A stretch of 64,000 bases of DNA from Siphonodentalium dalli (Eukaryota; Mollusca; Scaphopoda; Gadilida; Siphonodentaliidae). Of this stretch, positions 11,711 through 22,202 are shown in pieces. The notes under the pieces were generated by a model. The model ran no database searches, was not told where the DNA came from, and was given only the letters and a program-made list of their open reading frames with translations. Position 1 is the first letter of the stretch. Every line of letters begins with the position of its first letter. Both the position numbers and the translations under genes were made by a program. Where the stretch lies: positions 115,115,195 through 115,179,194 of the forward strand of contig CP136065.1 of the NCBI GenBank assembly GCA_032622095.1. The letters are read 5' to 3'.

Positions 11711-12287
11711 TATTATATATATATGCTCAGAACTGCAGCTTCGAAAAAGAGACCAGGTCTGTCCTGTATATAGGAAAATTGTTAATATTTGTCTCTATTC
11801 ATAGAATAGAACAAACTTTGGAATTAAAATCCTAATGTAAAAATTGTTTATCTGTAACAACTGCAGTTAATCAGGTAATCTGAGACCTATTTCAGTCGTA
11901 TAAAAATCAGTCGTGTAAAGGGCGACCCTTATCAAGTCTGACATGACCAGATCGATCGTAAAAATGCAGTTGTTGTTGTTCTTTCAACCTCACCACATTA
12001 ATACAGTAAATCAAAAGAACACTGAATATGTCTTTATATATCTATACAATATATCTTCTCAAGCTGAAACAATGAACAGTTGCTTCAGACGAAAAACATG
12101 CATCATTTGTATATGTTTGCTTCATTGCTTCATATGATGGCTTCACAATTGTATAGGATTTTAAATATTGGGAGGTTCAGTGATTGTTAATAGCCAGGTT
12201 CAGCCACACATAACGTGTGTTGCCATTACCAGTGAAAGTCACCTGACTCACGTGACCATTCCGCTTACACTTAACCATTTAGAAGTT

Positions 12288-12445
12288 GTAGCAGAGAGGA
12301 ATAATCCAATCTTCAGGTCAACCGGTGAACCTGTTCTTCATGAACTTTTGTTAAATTCTTCAGCATGTAGCAGAGAGGAGTTATCCAATCTTCAGGTCAA
12401 TCAGCGAACCTGTTCTTCATGAACTTTTGTTAAATACTTCAGCAT
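12288..12445. repeat. 79-bp tandem duplication
   Basis: A block beginning GTAGCAGAGAGGA and ending CTTCAGCAT occurs twice in succession (12288-12366, 12367-12445) with a few substitutions. Confidence 0.85.
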
Positions 12446-13706
12446 CGGTGACCCTGCTGTTACATTTGTTGGTAACGACTTCCTTTAAATAGTGACGTGT
12501 TTGTCGTATATGCCTCCGGAATCTAATGTGTTTTTTTCACTCGCAATAGTTATTCTGAAATCCTTTCGTCGCTTATGTCCAAACGATTAAAGCCAATGGA
12601 CCTATCCGTATGTACCGCCCCAATTTCAATAATAACCAATTAAACCCGGAAGCGACATACGCCTGCCTAGTGATATGAATCGCACCACAAGCGGGTCCCT
12701 AACTACCATTGTAAGCTATAGGGAATTTACGAACACGAGAGCAAAATATGTCTTTAAAAGCTACAATGGTGTTGAAATGAGCATGGGGAACATGTCCGGG
12801 TGACGAACGATATTTATACATGTTTTATTTCGGTTTCCTAAATAAAAAGTAACTAAGACATCTGTTTACACTGGATTAAACAATGCCAACGACCACACTC
12901 GGATCCTAGTGTTATTTAAATTTCAATATTTATATATAACAGATATAAAACTAAAACGTGGAAATAGTAGTCCCGATCGATGATGCGTTATGAATATTAA
13001 TTTTCCCGCGAGTATGTGTTTTATGTGAAGTGTTTTTCGTTATAAATGTATACATTTGTTGCTGTTATAACATCATGGTAATATTGAGTTCAAATGTCTG
13101 CTATTCACACTAACCTGTAGGATCTCCTGCGAACATTTTACTGAATCCATTTGAGAATCTAAAGCTTCCTCCGACAATGTACGTGTAAATGAGAATCAAC
13201 AGATGTTTTCCAAGAGAATTACACGAAATTTCACACATTGCCTGCACGTGCTTCGTGGTGTATGTACATGCAACCTTCACCGAACAAGTTCACTTTGTGC
13301 CATTGTTGCCTGCTCATGGCAACATGTAACTGACTCCATGATAGTCGGCGTTTTCTTTAATGTACTTTACTGACGGCAAAATAGGATGTGGAATTTTAAA
13401 AGGCCATTATTTGATAATCCTTTGCATCCGGCCTGATATCACCAGGGTTCATTCAGGGCGCTCGTGGTATGGTAAACTGATATCGTTATATTTATTTCGA
13501 CAAAAGAGGGATTATAGATTAATTACCACATGTACACCTCCGTTTGGTTTATTTCATCAAGGTGTGAACCATTAGCATAGCTTCGATATTAAATTTGCCA
13601 TTTGATATTGAAGTTTCATAATGGTTTCATTTACACCGTTTGATTCATCGTAGACATCTATCTTTGTTGTTATCGGAAGTGGCCTAACAATCACACCTGG
13701 TTTTTT
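12446..13706. other. No gene recognised
   Basis: Unique-looking sequence with somewhat more CpG-containing words than the surroundings. I see no convincing exon, RNA gene or repeat boundary. Confidence 0.4.
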
Positions 13707-14870
13707 AGTCGAGTTTTTCAAAAACTCGACTTACGGTTTGGCGAGGGACGGTTGCCGGGCGGGCGGGAGGGCGGGCGGACCTAAAGAATGCCTTATAACT
13801 TTGACATTTGTGAACGGATTCAAAAAAAATTTGGTATGGCAGTTGCTCCCAATGACTATTTACTGCCTGTATGGGTCACGTCCGAACTTTTTTACAAGAG
13901 TTATCCATCTTAGATGGTTTTTAGTTAAGATTTTCACCGATAGCGCGATAACTCATGTAAATATTAACCAATTTCAACAATATTTTGTATATGAGACTCT
14001 TTCAACAATATCTCTGACGAGTTCGAAAACCAGGTTTGTCCGAATTATTTTCGCGGAGTTATGGGCCTTAGTTTGTCTATTTTTAGCAATTTTATCACCG
14101 ATAGCGCGATAACTCGATGAAATATTAACCGATTTCAACAATATTTGGTATATGAGTCTCCTGCAACAATATCTCGGACGAGTTCGAAAACCAGGATTGT
14201 CCAAATGTTTTTCGCGGAGTTATGGGTCTTAGTTTGTCTATTTTTAGCAATGTTATCACCGTTAGCGCGATAACTCGATGAAATATTAACCGATTTCAAC
14301 AATATTTGGTGTATGAGTGTCCTGCAACAATATCTCGGACGAGTTCGAAAACCAGGTTTGTCCAAATGTTTTTCGCGGAGTTATGGGTCTTAGTTTGTCT
14401 ATTTTTAGAAATTTTATCACCATTAGCGCGATAACTCGATGAAATATTAGCCGATTTAAACAATATTTGGTATATGAGTCTCTTGCAACAATATCTCGGA
14501 CGAGTTCGAAAACCAGGTTTGTCCGAATTTTTTTCGCGGAGTTATGGGTCTTAGTTTTTCTATTTTTAGCAATTTTGTCACCGATAGCGCGATAACTCGA
14601 TGAAATATTAACCGATTTAAACAATATTTGGTATATGAGTCTCTTGCAACAATATCTCGGACGAGTTCAAAAACCTGGTTTGTCCGAATTTTTTTTCCGG
14701 AGTTATGGGTCTTAGTTTGTCTATTTTAATAACAATTTTATCACTGCTAGTGCGATAACTCAATGAAATATTAACAGATTCAATTGATATTTGGTATATA
14801 GGTCTATTGCAATAATATACCACCGTCCGACTTTTTTCCCCGAAGTTGTGCACCTCATTGGCAGAAGTTT
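13707..14870. repeat. Tandem array, period about 161 bp, with hairpin leader
   Basis: The region opens with the snap-back AGTCGAGTTTTTCAAAAACTCGACT (13709-13733) and a GGCGGGCGGGAGGG stretch, then six units keyed by GCGCGATAACTC at about 13944, 14103, 14264, 14424, 14585 and 14747. Because 161 is not a multiple of 3 the frame rotates between units, and the antisense open frames are repetition artefacts. A GTC-gagTTTTTC hairpin plus internal minisatellite is a layout common to non-autonomous invertebrate elements. The right boundary is unclear. Confidence 0.8.
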
Positions 14871-15154
14871 GGTTGGACTGCCAAAAAACTTGACAAATGG
14901 TTGCACCGTGGACAGCTTGTCTCTACAACCGGATTATAAACGTTCTGCTACATGTTGGACTGATATCTCAAAACGTGTCTTCCCACCAAGTGCATATCGA
15001 TAGCATACCATGGTAACACATGTTACACATATGTGTGGATGAACCTGGCTAATATGTGTAAAATGATCGAGCATACTGTGAAATATAAATACGGAAAATG
15101 TCAACACGGCGAATGATAACTTATGGTTGTCATGCATTGTAATGCATTGCGCTA

Positions 15155-16018
15155 ATTACCACCCGATTCCTGTGGGTTTCCATAACTTCCACCCAATGTG
15201 GCATAATGCCCAAAATCGTATTTCCGGTCCGATTTTCACAAAATAAATTGCGTTGTAGGGTGGCCGTTGGTGAATAATTAAGATTCCACCCAAATAATTT
15301 ACCACCCAACCCACTAGGTTTCCATACCCTACCACCCAAAGTGGCATAATGCCCAAAATCGCATTTCGTGTCCGTTTTTCACAAAATAATTGGCATTGTA
15401 GTGTGGCCGTTGACAATTAAGATTCCACCTAAAAGATTTACCAGCAACCCACTGGGTTTCCTTCCAACCAAAGTGGCAAAATGCCCAAAATCATATTTTG
15501 GTCCGATTTTCACGAAAAAACGGCATTGTGGTGTGGCTGTTGACAAATAATTAACATTCCACCCAAAAACAAATACCACCCAACCCACTGGGTTTCCACA
15601 CCGTTCCACCCAAAGTATCAAAATGCCCAAAATTGCATTTCCAATCCGATTTTCACAAAATAAACGACATCGTGGGGTGGATGTTAATGAATAATTAAGC
15701 CAGGTACCACCCAAAAAAATTATATCCGAACCCACTGGGTTTCCATATCGTACCACACAAAGTGGCACAATGCCCAAAATTGCATTTCCGGTCCAATTTT
15801 CACGAAATAAATGCCATTGTTGGGTGGCCGTTGATGAATAATTAAGATTCCACCCAAAAATTTGCATCGAACACACTGGGTTTCCATACCCTACCACCCA
15901 AAGTAATATAATGCCCAAAATTGCATTTTCGGTCCAATTTTTATGAATTAAACGGCATTGTAGGGTGGCCATTGACGAATAATTAAGATTCCACCCAAAA
16001 CATTTACCACCTAATAGT
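15155..16018. repeat. Tandem array, period about 144 bp, six units
   Basis: Units are keyed by ATGCCCAAAAT at about 15208, 15351, 15481, 15624, 15771 and 15912, each with CCCACTGGGTTTCCATA, a TTTTCACAAAATAA segment and GTGTGGCCGTTGA. Most spacings are near 144 bp (48 codons), so a long antisense frame (15379-16212, 277 codons) stays open and reads as a 47-48-residue repeat (GGILII..., NAILGI). I regard the frame as incidental; see findings. Confidence 0.85.
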
Positions 16019-16437
16019 CCAGTCAAAATACGAGAAGTATGGCCTAACCTAGACAAAATTTGTACAGAATTTAAATTATGTTCATGGTATGCGCCGGAAA
16101 CGGGCAAGCTCATCCCAGGGCCCACTCGGTCCACATGACCTGGGCCAGCTATGTGCCTTGTACTAAATATCAGGTGATCAATGTTCAAAGCTGTCATTTC
16201 TGCCTTGGCCATTCACCCAATGTTGCTATTTATGGTTTTGAATGCATCAGATATGCGTAACATTAGCCGGCCTCGGCCTTGGCTTACACTTGATATATAG
16301 CTAGCTGCACAAATGGGTCTCTCAGCCCCTATGTGCGCTTCGCGCACATGACAAACAGGTCCAATTCTTTTATATCTAGAGCTAATGTTTATTATGCTAC
16401 TTCAATTTATCCTCGTGCAGATGTAAAAGGTACTCAA

Positions 16438-16913
16438 TCGGATAAAACTCCTCTCAATTACTATTTCAATGGCTTCGGGGGTCAAAAATATTTGATTCGA
16501 GTCAAGGAAGTCACCCATCAAAGCTCAGATTTGTTAGATATCGATTTTAGAAATCTATTATTTTTCATTATCGGGAATACTTTCTGGCCCAGAATGCAGT
16601 CAAAATTGCGTTATTATTACCACTTGATTTTAGAGTTATCCATCCTTGTCTGTTTGAATAGTGTGTTGGTGTACACATCTCGAGCAGGTTTTGAAATTTA
16701 CGGCAATTATTAGTACTAATCTCGAGAAATTAAAAAATTTCAAAAATCAATATCTAATAACTCTGAGCTTTGTTTGATGGGTTCCTCTACTCGAATCAAA
16801 TATTTTTTACCCCCAACTTGAAAGCTAAAGAAATAGTAATATAGGACCCTCTGATCGGATTGTTGTTGTTGGAATCTGTTGAGATGGGGACCCTCTGTTC
16901 GGATTGAGTACCT
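16438..16913 (+). mobile_element. Family A MITE copy 2
   Basis: Left end AGGTACTCAATCGGAT after a mutated TTAA (TAAA), right end TTCGGATTGAGTACCT before TTAA (16914-16917). Both halves carry TTACTATTTC...TTTGATTCGAGTC in opposite orientation, so the element is a long fold-back. A 90-codon frame starting in the left end (KGTQSDKTPLNYYFNGF) is shared with copies 4, 5 and 12. Confidence 0.8.
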
Positions 16914-16961
16914 TTAATATTGGACCTAAATATTGACATTGGTTCGACAGGTCCCCAGAAC

Positions 16962-17031
16962 AAAAATTGACCCCACCCCCAATAATACTTATCCTATAGA
17001 ATTAAGTATTATTTGGGTGGGGTCAATTTTT
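16962..17031. repeat. Hairpin, roughly 30-bp arms
   Basis: AAAAATTGACCCCACCC (16962 on) pairs with GGGTGGGGTCAATTTTT (to 17031), and the inner arms AATAATACTTA / TAAGTATTATT extend the stem; loop of about 11 nt and one single-base bulge. Confidence 0.75.
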
Positions 17032-17763
17032 TTATTTCATATTGGACTTATCTGATTCTGAAATAAGCCCATTGTGGACTTATGTACCCATTATTTCGTT
17101 GGATGGTTCAGGCCCCAGTGAAAACATATATAACAAGCATACATTTGGTGCTGCAACATATCCTCGTGCAAATTTGAGTTCATATTGGACCTAAATATTT
17201 CACATACGTTCATATTGGACTTATTTGATTCTGAAATAGTGAGCTTATTTAAAAAAAACAACAAATATATTTATTTAATTATTTTTTATTTTTTTTTGTA
17301 TTAAAGACTGACGTCGTTATAACCTCCGCCAGGGTACCCCGAGTCACCACACCAAGATTGGTTGAAATCGAACCAGCAGTCTAGGAGAAAAATCCGGACA
17401 GGCATTTCCTACTTCTTGAAATATTTAGATGTGTCCCAATTGACACCTGGCAATGTATTTGGACTGGTTTGATTCGGTATTATTAATATCGAATAAACAA
17501 CAACACCAATGGTAATTTGACAGGCATTTGGGCTAACGTCTGCTCATAATTGTAAGCCGAAACACACACAAGTTTGGCTGGCACGCTAACAGCTAAATTT
17601 CCCTATGCCTGATGCTATAGATAATCTTTGGGTGAAATTAATGTCGGTTGACAAGTTTCGCCCATAATCGTTTCAATGTGGATATATATCGGATAGCATC
17701 CACTTTCTCCATAAACCATACAAGTAGGCGTGCTTGGTTTCATCTTTACAGCAGCCGCCGTGT

Positions 17764-18430
17764 AGAACCGCCACACAACTTCATTTACTATCTTGATTAA
17801 TCAACGTACTAAGTTGATTAATCAAGACAGCTAATTTGATCAATCAAGATAGTAAGTTGACTAATCAAGATAGCGAACTTGATTAATCAAGACAGTAAGT
17901 TGATTAATCAAGATAGCTCAGTTGATTAATAAAGATAGCTATATAAGTTGATTAATCAAGATAGTAAGTTGATTAATCAAGATAGTAAGTTGATTAATAA
18001 AGATAGCTAAGTTATAATAAAGATAGCTAACTTGGTTAATCAAGATAGTAAGTTGACTAATCAAGACGGCTCAGTTGATTAATAAAGATAGCTAAGTTGA
18101 TTAATAAAGATAGTAAGTTGATTAATCAAGATAGTATGGACATAATAGGGCCACGTCCTAATGGCGCGCCGAAAGCGATAAAATGTGCGATATTAGCGCA
18201 TGTTTCGGCGCACATTTTGTCGTTTTCGTCGCGCCGAAATATGCGAACAGCGCACATTTTGTCGCTTTCGGCGCGCGCCGAAAGCGCCACCAGGAAGTGG
18301 CCCTAATAGTATTCGATAGTAAGTTGGTTAATCAAGATAGTAAGTTGATTAATCAAGATAGCCAAGTTGATTAATCAAGATAGCCAAGTTGATTAATCAA
18401 GATAGAAAATAAACGTCGTGTGGTGGTTCT
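17764..18430. repeat. 22-bp palindromic satellite capped by inverted repeats
   Basis: The body (about 17786-18402) is a run of some 25 units of AAGTTGATTAATCAAGATAG with variants; TTGATTAATCAA is itself a perfect palindrome. The first unit is inverted relative to the rest. The flanks AGAACCGCCACACAACTT (17764) and ACGTCGTGTGGTGGTTCT (to 18430) are imperfect inverted repeats, so the array looks like the interior of a TIR-bounded element. A separate GC-rich element interrupts it at 18148-18303. Confidence 0.85.
18148..18303. mobile_element. GC-rich MITE inside the satellite (TA-flanked)
   Basis: Ends GGGCCAC / GTGGCCC are complementary and flanked by TA on both sides (18146-18147, 18304-18305), as for Tc1/mariner-type insertion. 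The interior is strongly GC-rich with inverted GCGCGCCGAAAGCG and TGTGCG blocks, unlike the AT-rich satellite on both sides. The satellite resumes after it. Confidence 0.7.
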
Positions 18431-18503
18431 TTTCGCTGCCTGCCGTACATCTTTTAAGATTATTTTTAAAAAAATGTTGGTTGCACCCGTTCAAAGTAAT
18501 TAA

Positions 18504-19642
18504 AGGCCCACTTAATTTCAGCGTCGCCAATTATTTTTTTTATAGTGACTTGATATATACTGTTTTAATAACAATCTGTGCCATAAAATATGATTAAATT
18601 GCTATAATTCACCACTATTTGAAACATCTGTGTCTCCGAAGATGCCCACAGATAAATAGAAGACTTCCCCCCTCTGTCACCCAGAATGCAACAGAATTCA
18701 AACTTTTTCAATGGAAGGGGAAGAACTCTATCTTTAATATATAGAGTTATTCCCCATGCATTGAATATAATACTGATTTTTACTTCATTCTTTATGACAA
18801 AACGCATTGGCAACTCAACGAAAACAACATGTCCACAGTTTATTACACCGGATAAGTTGATAATACAATGTTTTGGAGCTTCCTCTTTCAAATGGTATAT
18901 AATATGGCATATATATTATACTAGCAGATGACCCGACTTCGTCCGGGCTTTGACCTTGAATTGACCATTTTGAAGGTCAAGGTCAGGTCGGGGTAACGAT
19001 TTGACCCGTCCAAAACACTCCCGCGACAAAAGTATCCTTAAGTATCAAATTTCGTCGAAATCCGTTAATTTTTTAATTTAATTTGAGTTAATTCTGCCTT
19101 TTTAATGAAGAGAAGTCATGGTACCCGTCCCGTGATGGTACCCGTCCCTAAAAGAGGTACGTTTGTGGGTACCCGTTTCAAGGTGAAGATCACCTCGGTC
19201 GGAAAAACTTACCCGATGAAAATCTCCCCCGTTCCTTGGAACCCCTAAGTACGAAGACAGACATAAGAATCACACAACACGCTGATGTCTGGATACAGAC
19301 ACACTCACGTCTGGCCCCAGACAATACGAATCACACTACACGCATGTATATACGCTCTTTGTCAACGACACTGCGGATACGAACGCTCTTTAACTATCAA
19401 CGCGATTAACCCCACAGTGCCAATGACGGTCATTTTTGGTGACTGGGATTGGAGAAGGGTGCTGGGGGCTTCTCCAAAACGGCGGTAAACACTGCCCGTG
19501 GATTTTTAACCTTAGATAGCAAGTTTGGGCTAAATCCGCCCGGCAGTTTTCCCGGCCATAGCTAACAGACAAACAAACAAACAGAAGTCCCAAAATATAT
19601 ATTAGATAATGTAATCTGAGGGTTCGAAAATTAAGTGAGCCT
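18504..19642. mobile_element. Family B MITE copy 2, interrupted by a Helitron
   Basis: Left end AGGCCCACTTAATTTC after TTAA (18500-18503); right end GAAAATTAAGTGAGCCT before TTAA (19643-19646). It has the family's central AAGGGGAA...TTCCCC palindrome (18714-18755). The right third is split at 18920/19607 by the Helitron-like element; removing it restores the arrangement seen in family B copies at 7514 and 22416. Confidence 0.85.
18921..19606 (-). mobile_element. Helitron-like element (copy 3), inside family B MITE
   Basis: Read on the minus strand it starts A|TCTAATATATATTTTGGGAC (19606) and ends with hairpin CCCGGACGAAGTCGGG, TCATCTG, CTAG|T (18921). Flanking bases in the host MITE are A and T with no duplication, and the empty site is recognisable in the other family B copies. 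It contains AAGGTCAAGGTCAGG segments shared with the elements at 10972 and 49261, plus a unique interior (two copies of ATGGTACCCGTCCC at about 19117 and 19134). No Rep/helicase coding is seen. Confidence 0.85.
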
Positions 19643-19646
19643 TTAA

Positions 19647-19943
19647 AGGTACTCAATCCGATCAAAATTACCTTTTCTTTGGCTGGGGGGGGGGGGGGTA
19701 AACTCTAAAATCAAGTGGTAATAATAACCACTTGATTTTAGAGTTATTCATCTTCACCCGCATCTTCGTCCGTTTGACCACGTGCTTCTGGTCCACAAAT
19801 AATAGAAATAGCAAACCTCAAACATCGATATCTAATCACTCTGAGCTTTGATGGGTGGGTTCCTGGACTCGAATCAAATATTTGTTTTACCCCCGAAGCC
19901 AAATAAAGAGTAATTTAGGAGCGTCTGATCGGATTGAGTACCT
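19647..19943. mobile_element. Family A MITE copy 3 (short)
   Basis: Shares TTAA (19643-19646) with the preceding family B copy and TTAA (19944-19947) with copy 4. It has the terminal AGGTACTCAATCCGAT on both sides but is only 297 bp, with an internal deletion that left a poly-G tract and an 18-bp hairpin around TAATAATAACCACTTG. Confidence 0.8.
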
Positions 19944-19947
19944 TTAA

Positions 19948-20373
19948 AGGTACTCAATCCGATAAAACTCCTCTCAATTACTATTTCAATGGCTTCGGGG
20001 GTCAAAAATATTTGATTCGAGTCGAGAAAGTCACCCATCAAAGCTCAGATTTGTTAGATATCGATTTTAGAAATCTATTATTTTTCATTATCGGGAATAC
20101 TTTCTGGCCCAGATCTCAGTCAAAATTGCGTTATTATTACCACTTGATTTTAGAGTTATCCATCCTTGTCTGTTTGAATAGAGTTTTGGTGTACAAATCT
20201 CGAGCAGGAAACGAAATTGACGGCAATTATTAGCTTTGTTTGATGGGTTCCTCGACTCGAATCAAATATTTTTTACCACCAAAGCTAAAGAAATAGTAAT
20301 ATAGGACCCTCTGATCGGATTGTTGTTGTTGGAATCTGTTGAGATGGGGACCCTCTGGTCGGATTGAGTACCT
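19948..20373. mobile_element. Family A MITE copy 4
   Basis: Abuts copy 3 and copy 5 through single shared TTAA sites (19944-19947, 20374-20377). It is nearly identical to copies 2 and 5 over the left 270 bp, including the KGTQSDKTPLNYYFNGF frame (19934-20233), and carries a deletion in the right half before AGCTTTGTTTGATGGG. Confidence 0.85.
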
Positions 20374-20377
20374 TTAA

Positions 20378-20856
20378 AGGTACTCAATCCGATAAAACTC
20401 CTCTCAATTACTATTTCAATGGCTTCGGGGGTCAAAAATATTTGATTCGAGTCGAGGAAGTCACCCATCAAAGCTCAGATTTGTTAGATATCGATTTTAG
20501 AAATCTATTATTTTTCACTATCGGGAATACTTTCTGGCCCAGAACTCAGTCAAAATTGCGTTATTATTACCACTTGATTTTAGAGTTATCCATCCTTGTC
20601 TGTTTGAATAGATTTTGAGTACACATCCCGAGCAGATTACGACAGTTGAAGGCAATTATTAGTACTCATCTCGAGTAAATAACAAATTTCAAAAATCAAT
20701 ATCTAATAACTCTGAGCTTTGTTTGATGGGTTCCTCGACTCGAATCAAATATTTTTTACCCCCAAAGCCAAAGAAATAGTAATATAGGACCCTCTGATCG
20801 GATTGTTGTTGTTGGAATCTGTTGAGATGGGGACCCTCTGTTCGGATTGAGTACCT
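20378..20856. mobile_element. Family A MITE copy 5
   Basis: Full-length (479 bp) copy with AGGTACTCAATCCGAT ends; left TTAA shared with copy 4, right TTAA at 20857-20860. The flank TTAAATGGACAACTCGTATC recurs at about 23854, just upstream of copy 6, showing that the flanking DNA is itself repeated. Confidence 0.85.
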
Positions 20857-20860
20857 TTAA

Positions 20861-22090
20861 ATGGACAACTCGTATCTAAATTGGTATGTGAATTGTATTG
20901 TTCTTGATATATACCATCTCATATCAAATCCCAACAAAAATTAAACTTTTCAACTCCAAACTTGTCATAATCAATAAAATTCGGAGCATTCATGAAAATA
21001 ACACGTTACAAGACCCATACAATGCAGTTGTCGGTTATGATTTCAACATACACGCATAATTATGATGCTACTGGAGATCGTAACTATGTCTATATAAGCT
21101 ACTGATGCTCTGGTTGAAGGAACACGGGAGAGTCCTCTGTATGGGCGTGAAGTGTGATCAATCCTTTCATTGTGATATATTCTTTTGAACACGTCGAGAT
21201 CGATTGTGTATCGTGCAGCTTCATTGTGTTGAAGATACTTGAGACTTCTTTGGTACTATATAGGTCATTTTTTTCAAGTGATTCTCTCCTTTCAGTAATT
21301 GGAAAGTCGTGTTTGTTGACACCCCGTCGACCAATGCAGGAACGTAGCCGACATGCATATATTGGATTCTCGAATGGAGTCCGAATTTCAACATTGTGAA
21401 ATTCCACTTGCATTTCACCTTTTAGTTTCAGGGATTTCCATATACAAATACAATTATAAACGTCATGTTTGGTAACACATAAGTTTATAAAATCGAGCTA
21501 ATCATATCGATAATGTTGATTTGACTTGGAAATCATTAAATTTTCATTATACATTTTAACAATAGTTGCGAGTATTCCAACATTAATATGGTTTCAATGT
21601 TCGCACGCGCGATCCTCGAATGTTCAACATTGTTGATCCATTTTGGGTGGATGTGAAACATCATCACACGCTGAGTCGGGGTTGGTACCCACCTGTCAAT
21701 CGATGCCGTTTGGACATTGAGATCGAACAACTCTCATTTCTGCCAAACAGATGTCTTGTCTCGTAATTGTCTTTTTTCGCCACCAAAAATGGTATCGGCG
21801 GCCATAAATGTACCCAAAAAAATAAAGTTGAAACAAAATCAATGTATGTCAAATAAATAGCTATATGTTAGTCTAGCGGGGTCAGTAGGCGTTGTTTCAA
21901 AACCGACGGTTGTGTTTTCAAATTTAATAACGGATATTTCACTTGCATTATCTACGAACCCGAACTTGATTGTCACGTTGAACTTAAATAGCCAAAAATA
22001 ATGATAAACAAATTAAGATGCAATCGGCGCCCCATATAGAAGACCATAATGTGCACACGTCTTGAACATGATCTCAAGAAGGTACGGTGG
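20861..22090. other. No gene recognised
   Basis: Unique-looking sequence. Overlapping frames on both strands around 21099-21418 (104 codons on the minus strand, 81 on the plus) have no recognisable domain and cannot both be real; I see no splice-site support for either. Confidence 0.4.
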
Positions 22091-22202
22091 CTGGTTTAGG
22101 ACATGGTAAAAAAAAACCTCTTACGTTCGAACGCACGTTCGAACGCAAGGGCTCGCACGTTCGAACGTAAGAGCTTTTTTTTATTACCATGTCCTAAACC
22201 AG
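22091..22202. mobile_element. Palindromic mini-element with TTCGAACG repeats
   Basis: Ends CTGGTTTAGGACATGGTAA and TTACCATGTCCTAAACCAG are perfect complements. The stem continues with runs of A/T and CTCTTACGTTCGAACG / CGTTCGAACGTAAGAG, and the centre has two further CGTTCGAACG palindromes. The 112-bp element is a complete snap-back abutting the left end of the next element. Confidence 0.8.

Noticed and set aside
15379-16212. 277-codon minus-strand ORF as a repeat protein gene
   Set aside because: It coincides with the roughly 144-bp tandem array, has no domain or splice context, and the open frame follows from a period near a multiple of three.
17786-18402. Regular palindromic repeats looking like a CRISPR array
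   Set aside because: The units are directly adjacent with no unique spacers, there are no cas genes, and the window is eukaryotic (spliced gene, LINE, MITEs).
21099-21413. 104-codon minus-strand ORF
   Set aside because: An 81-codon frame overlaps it on the other strand, there is no recognisable domain, and no exon signals were found.
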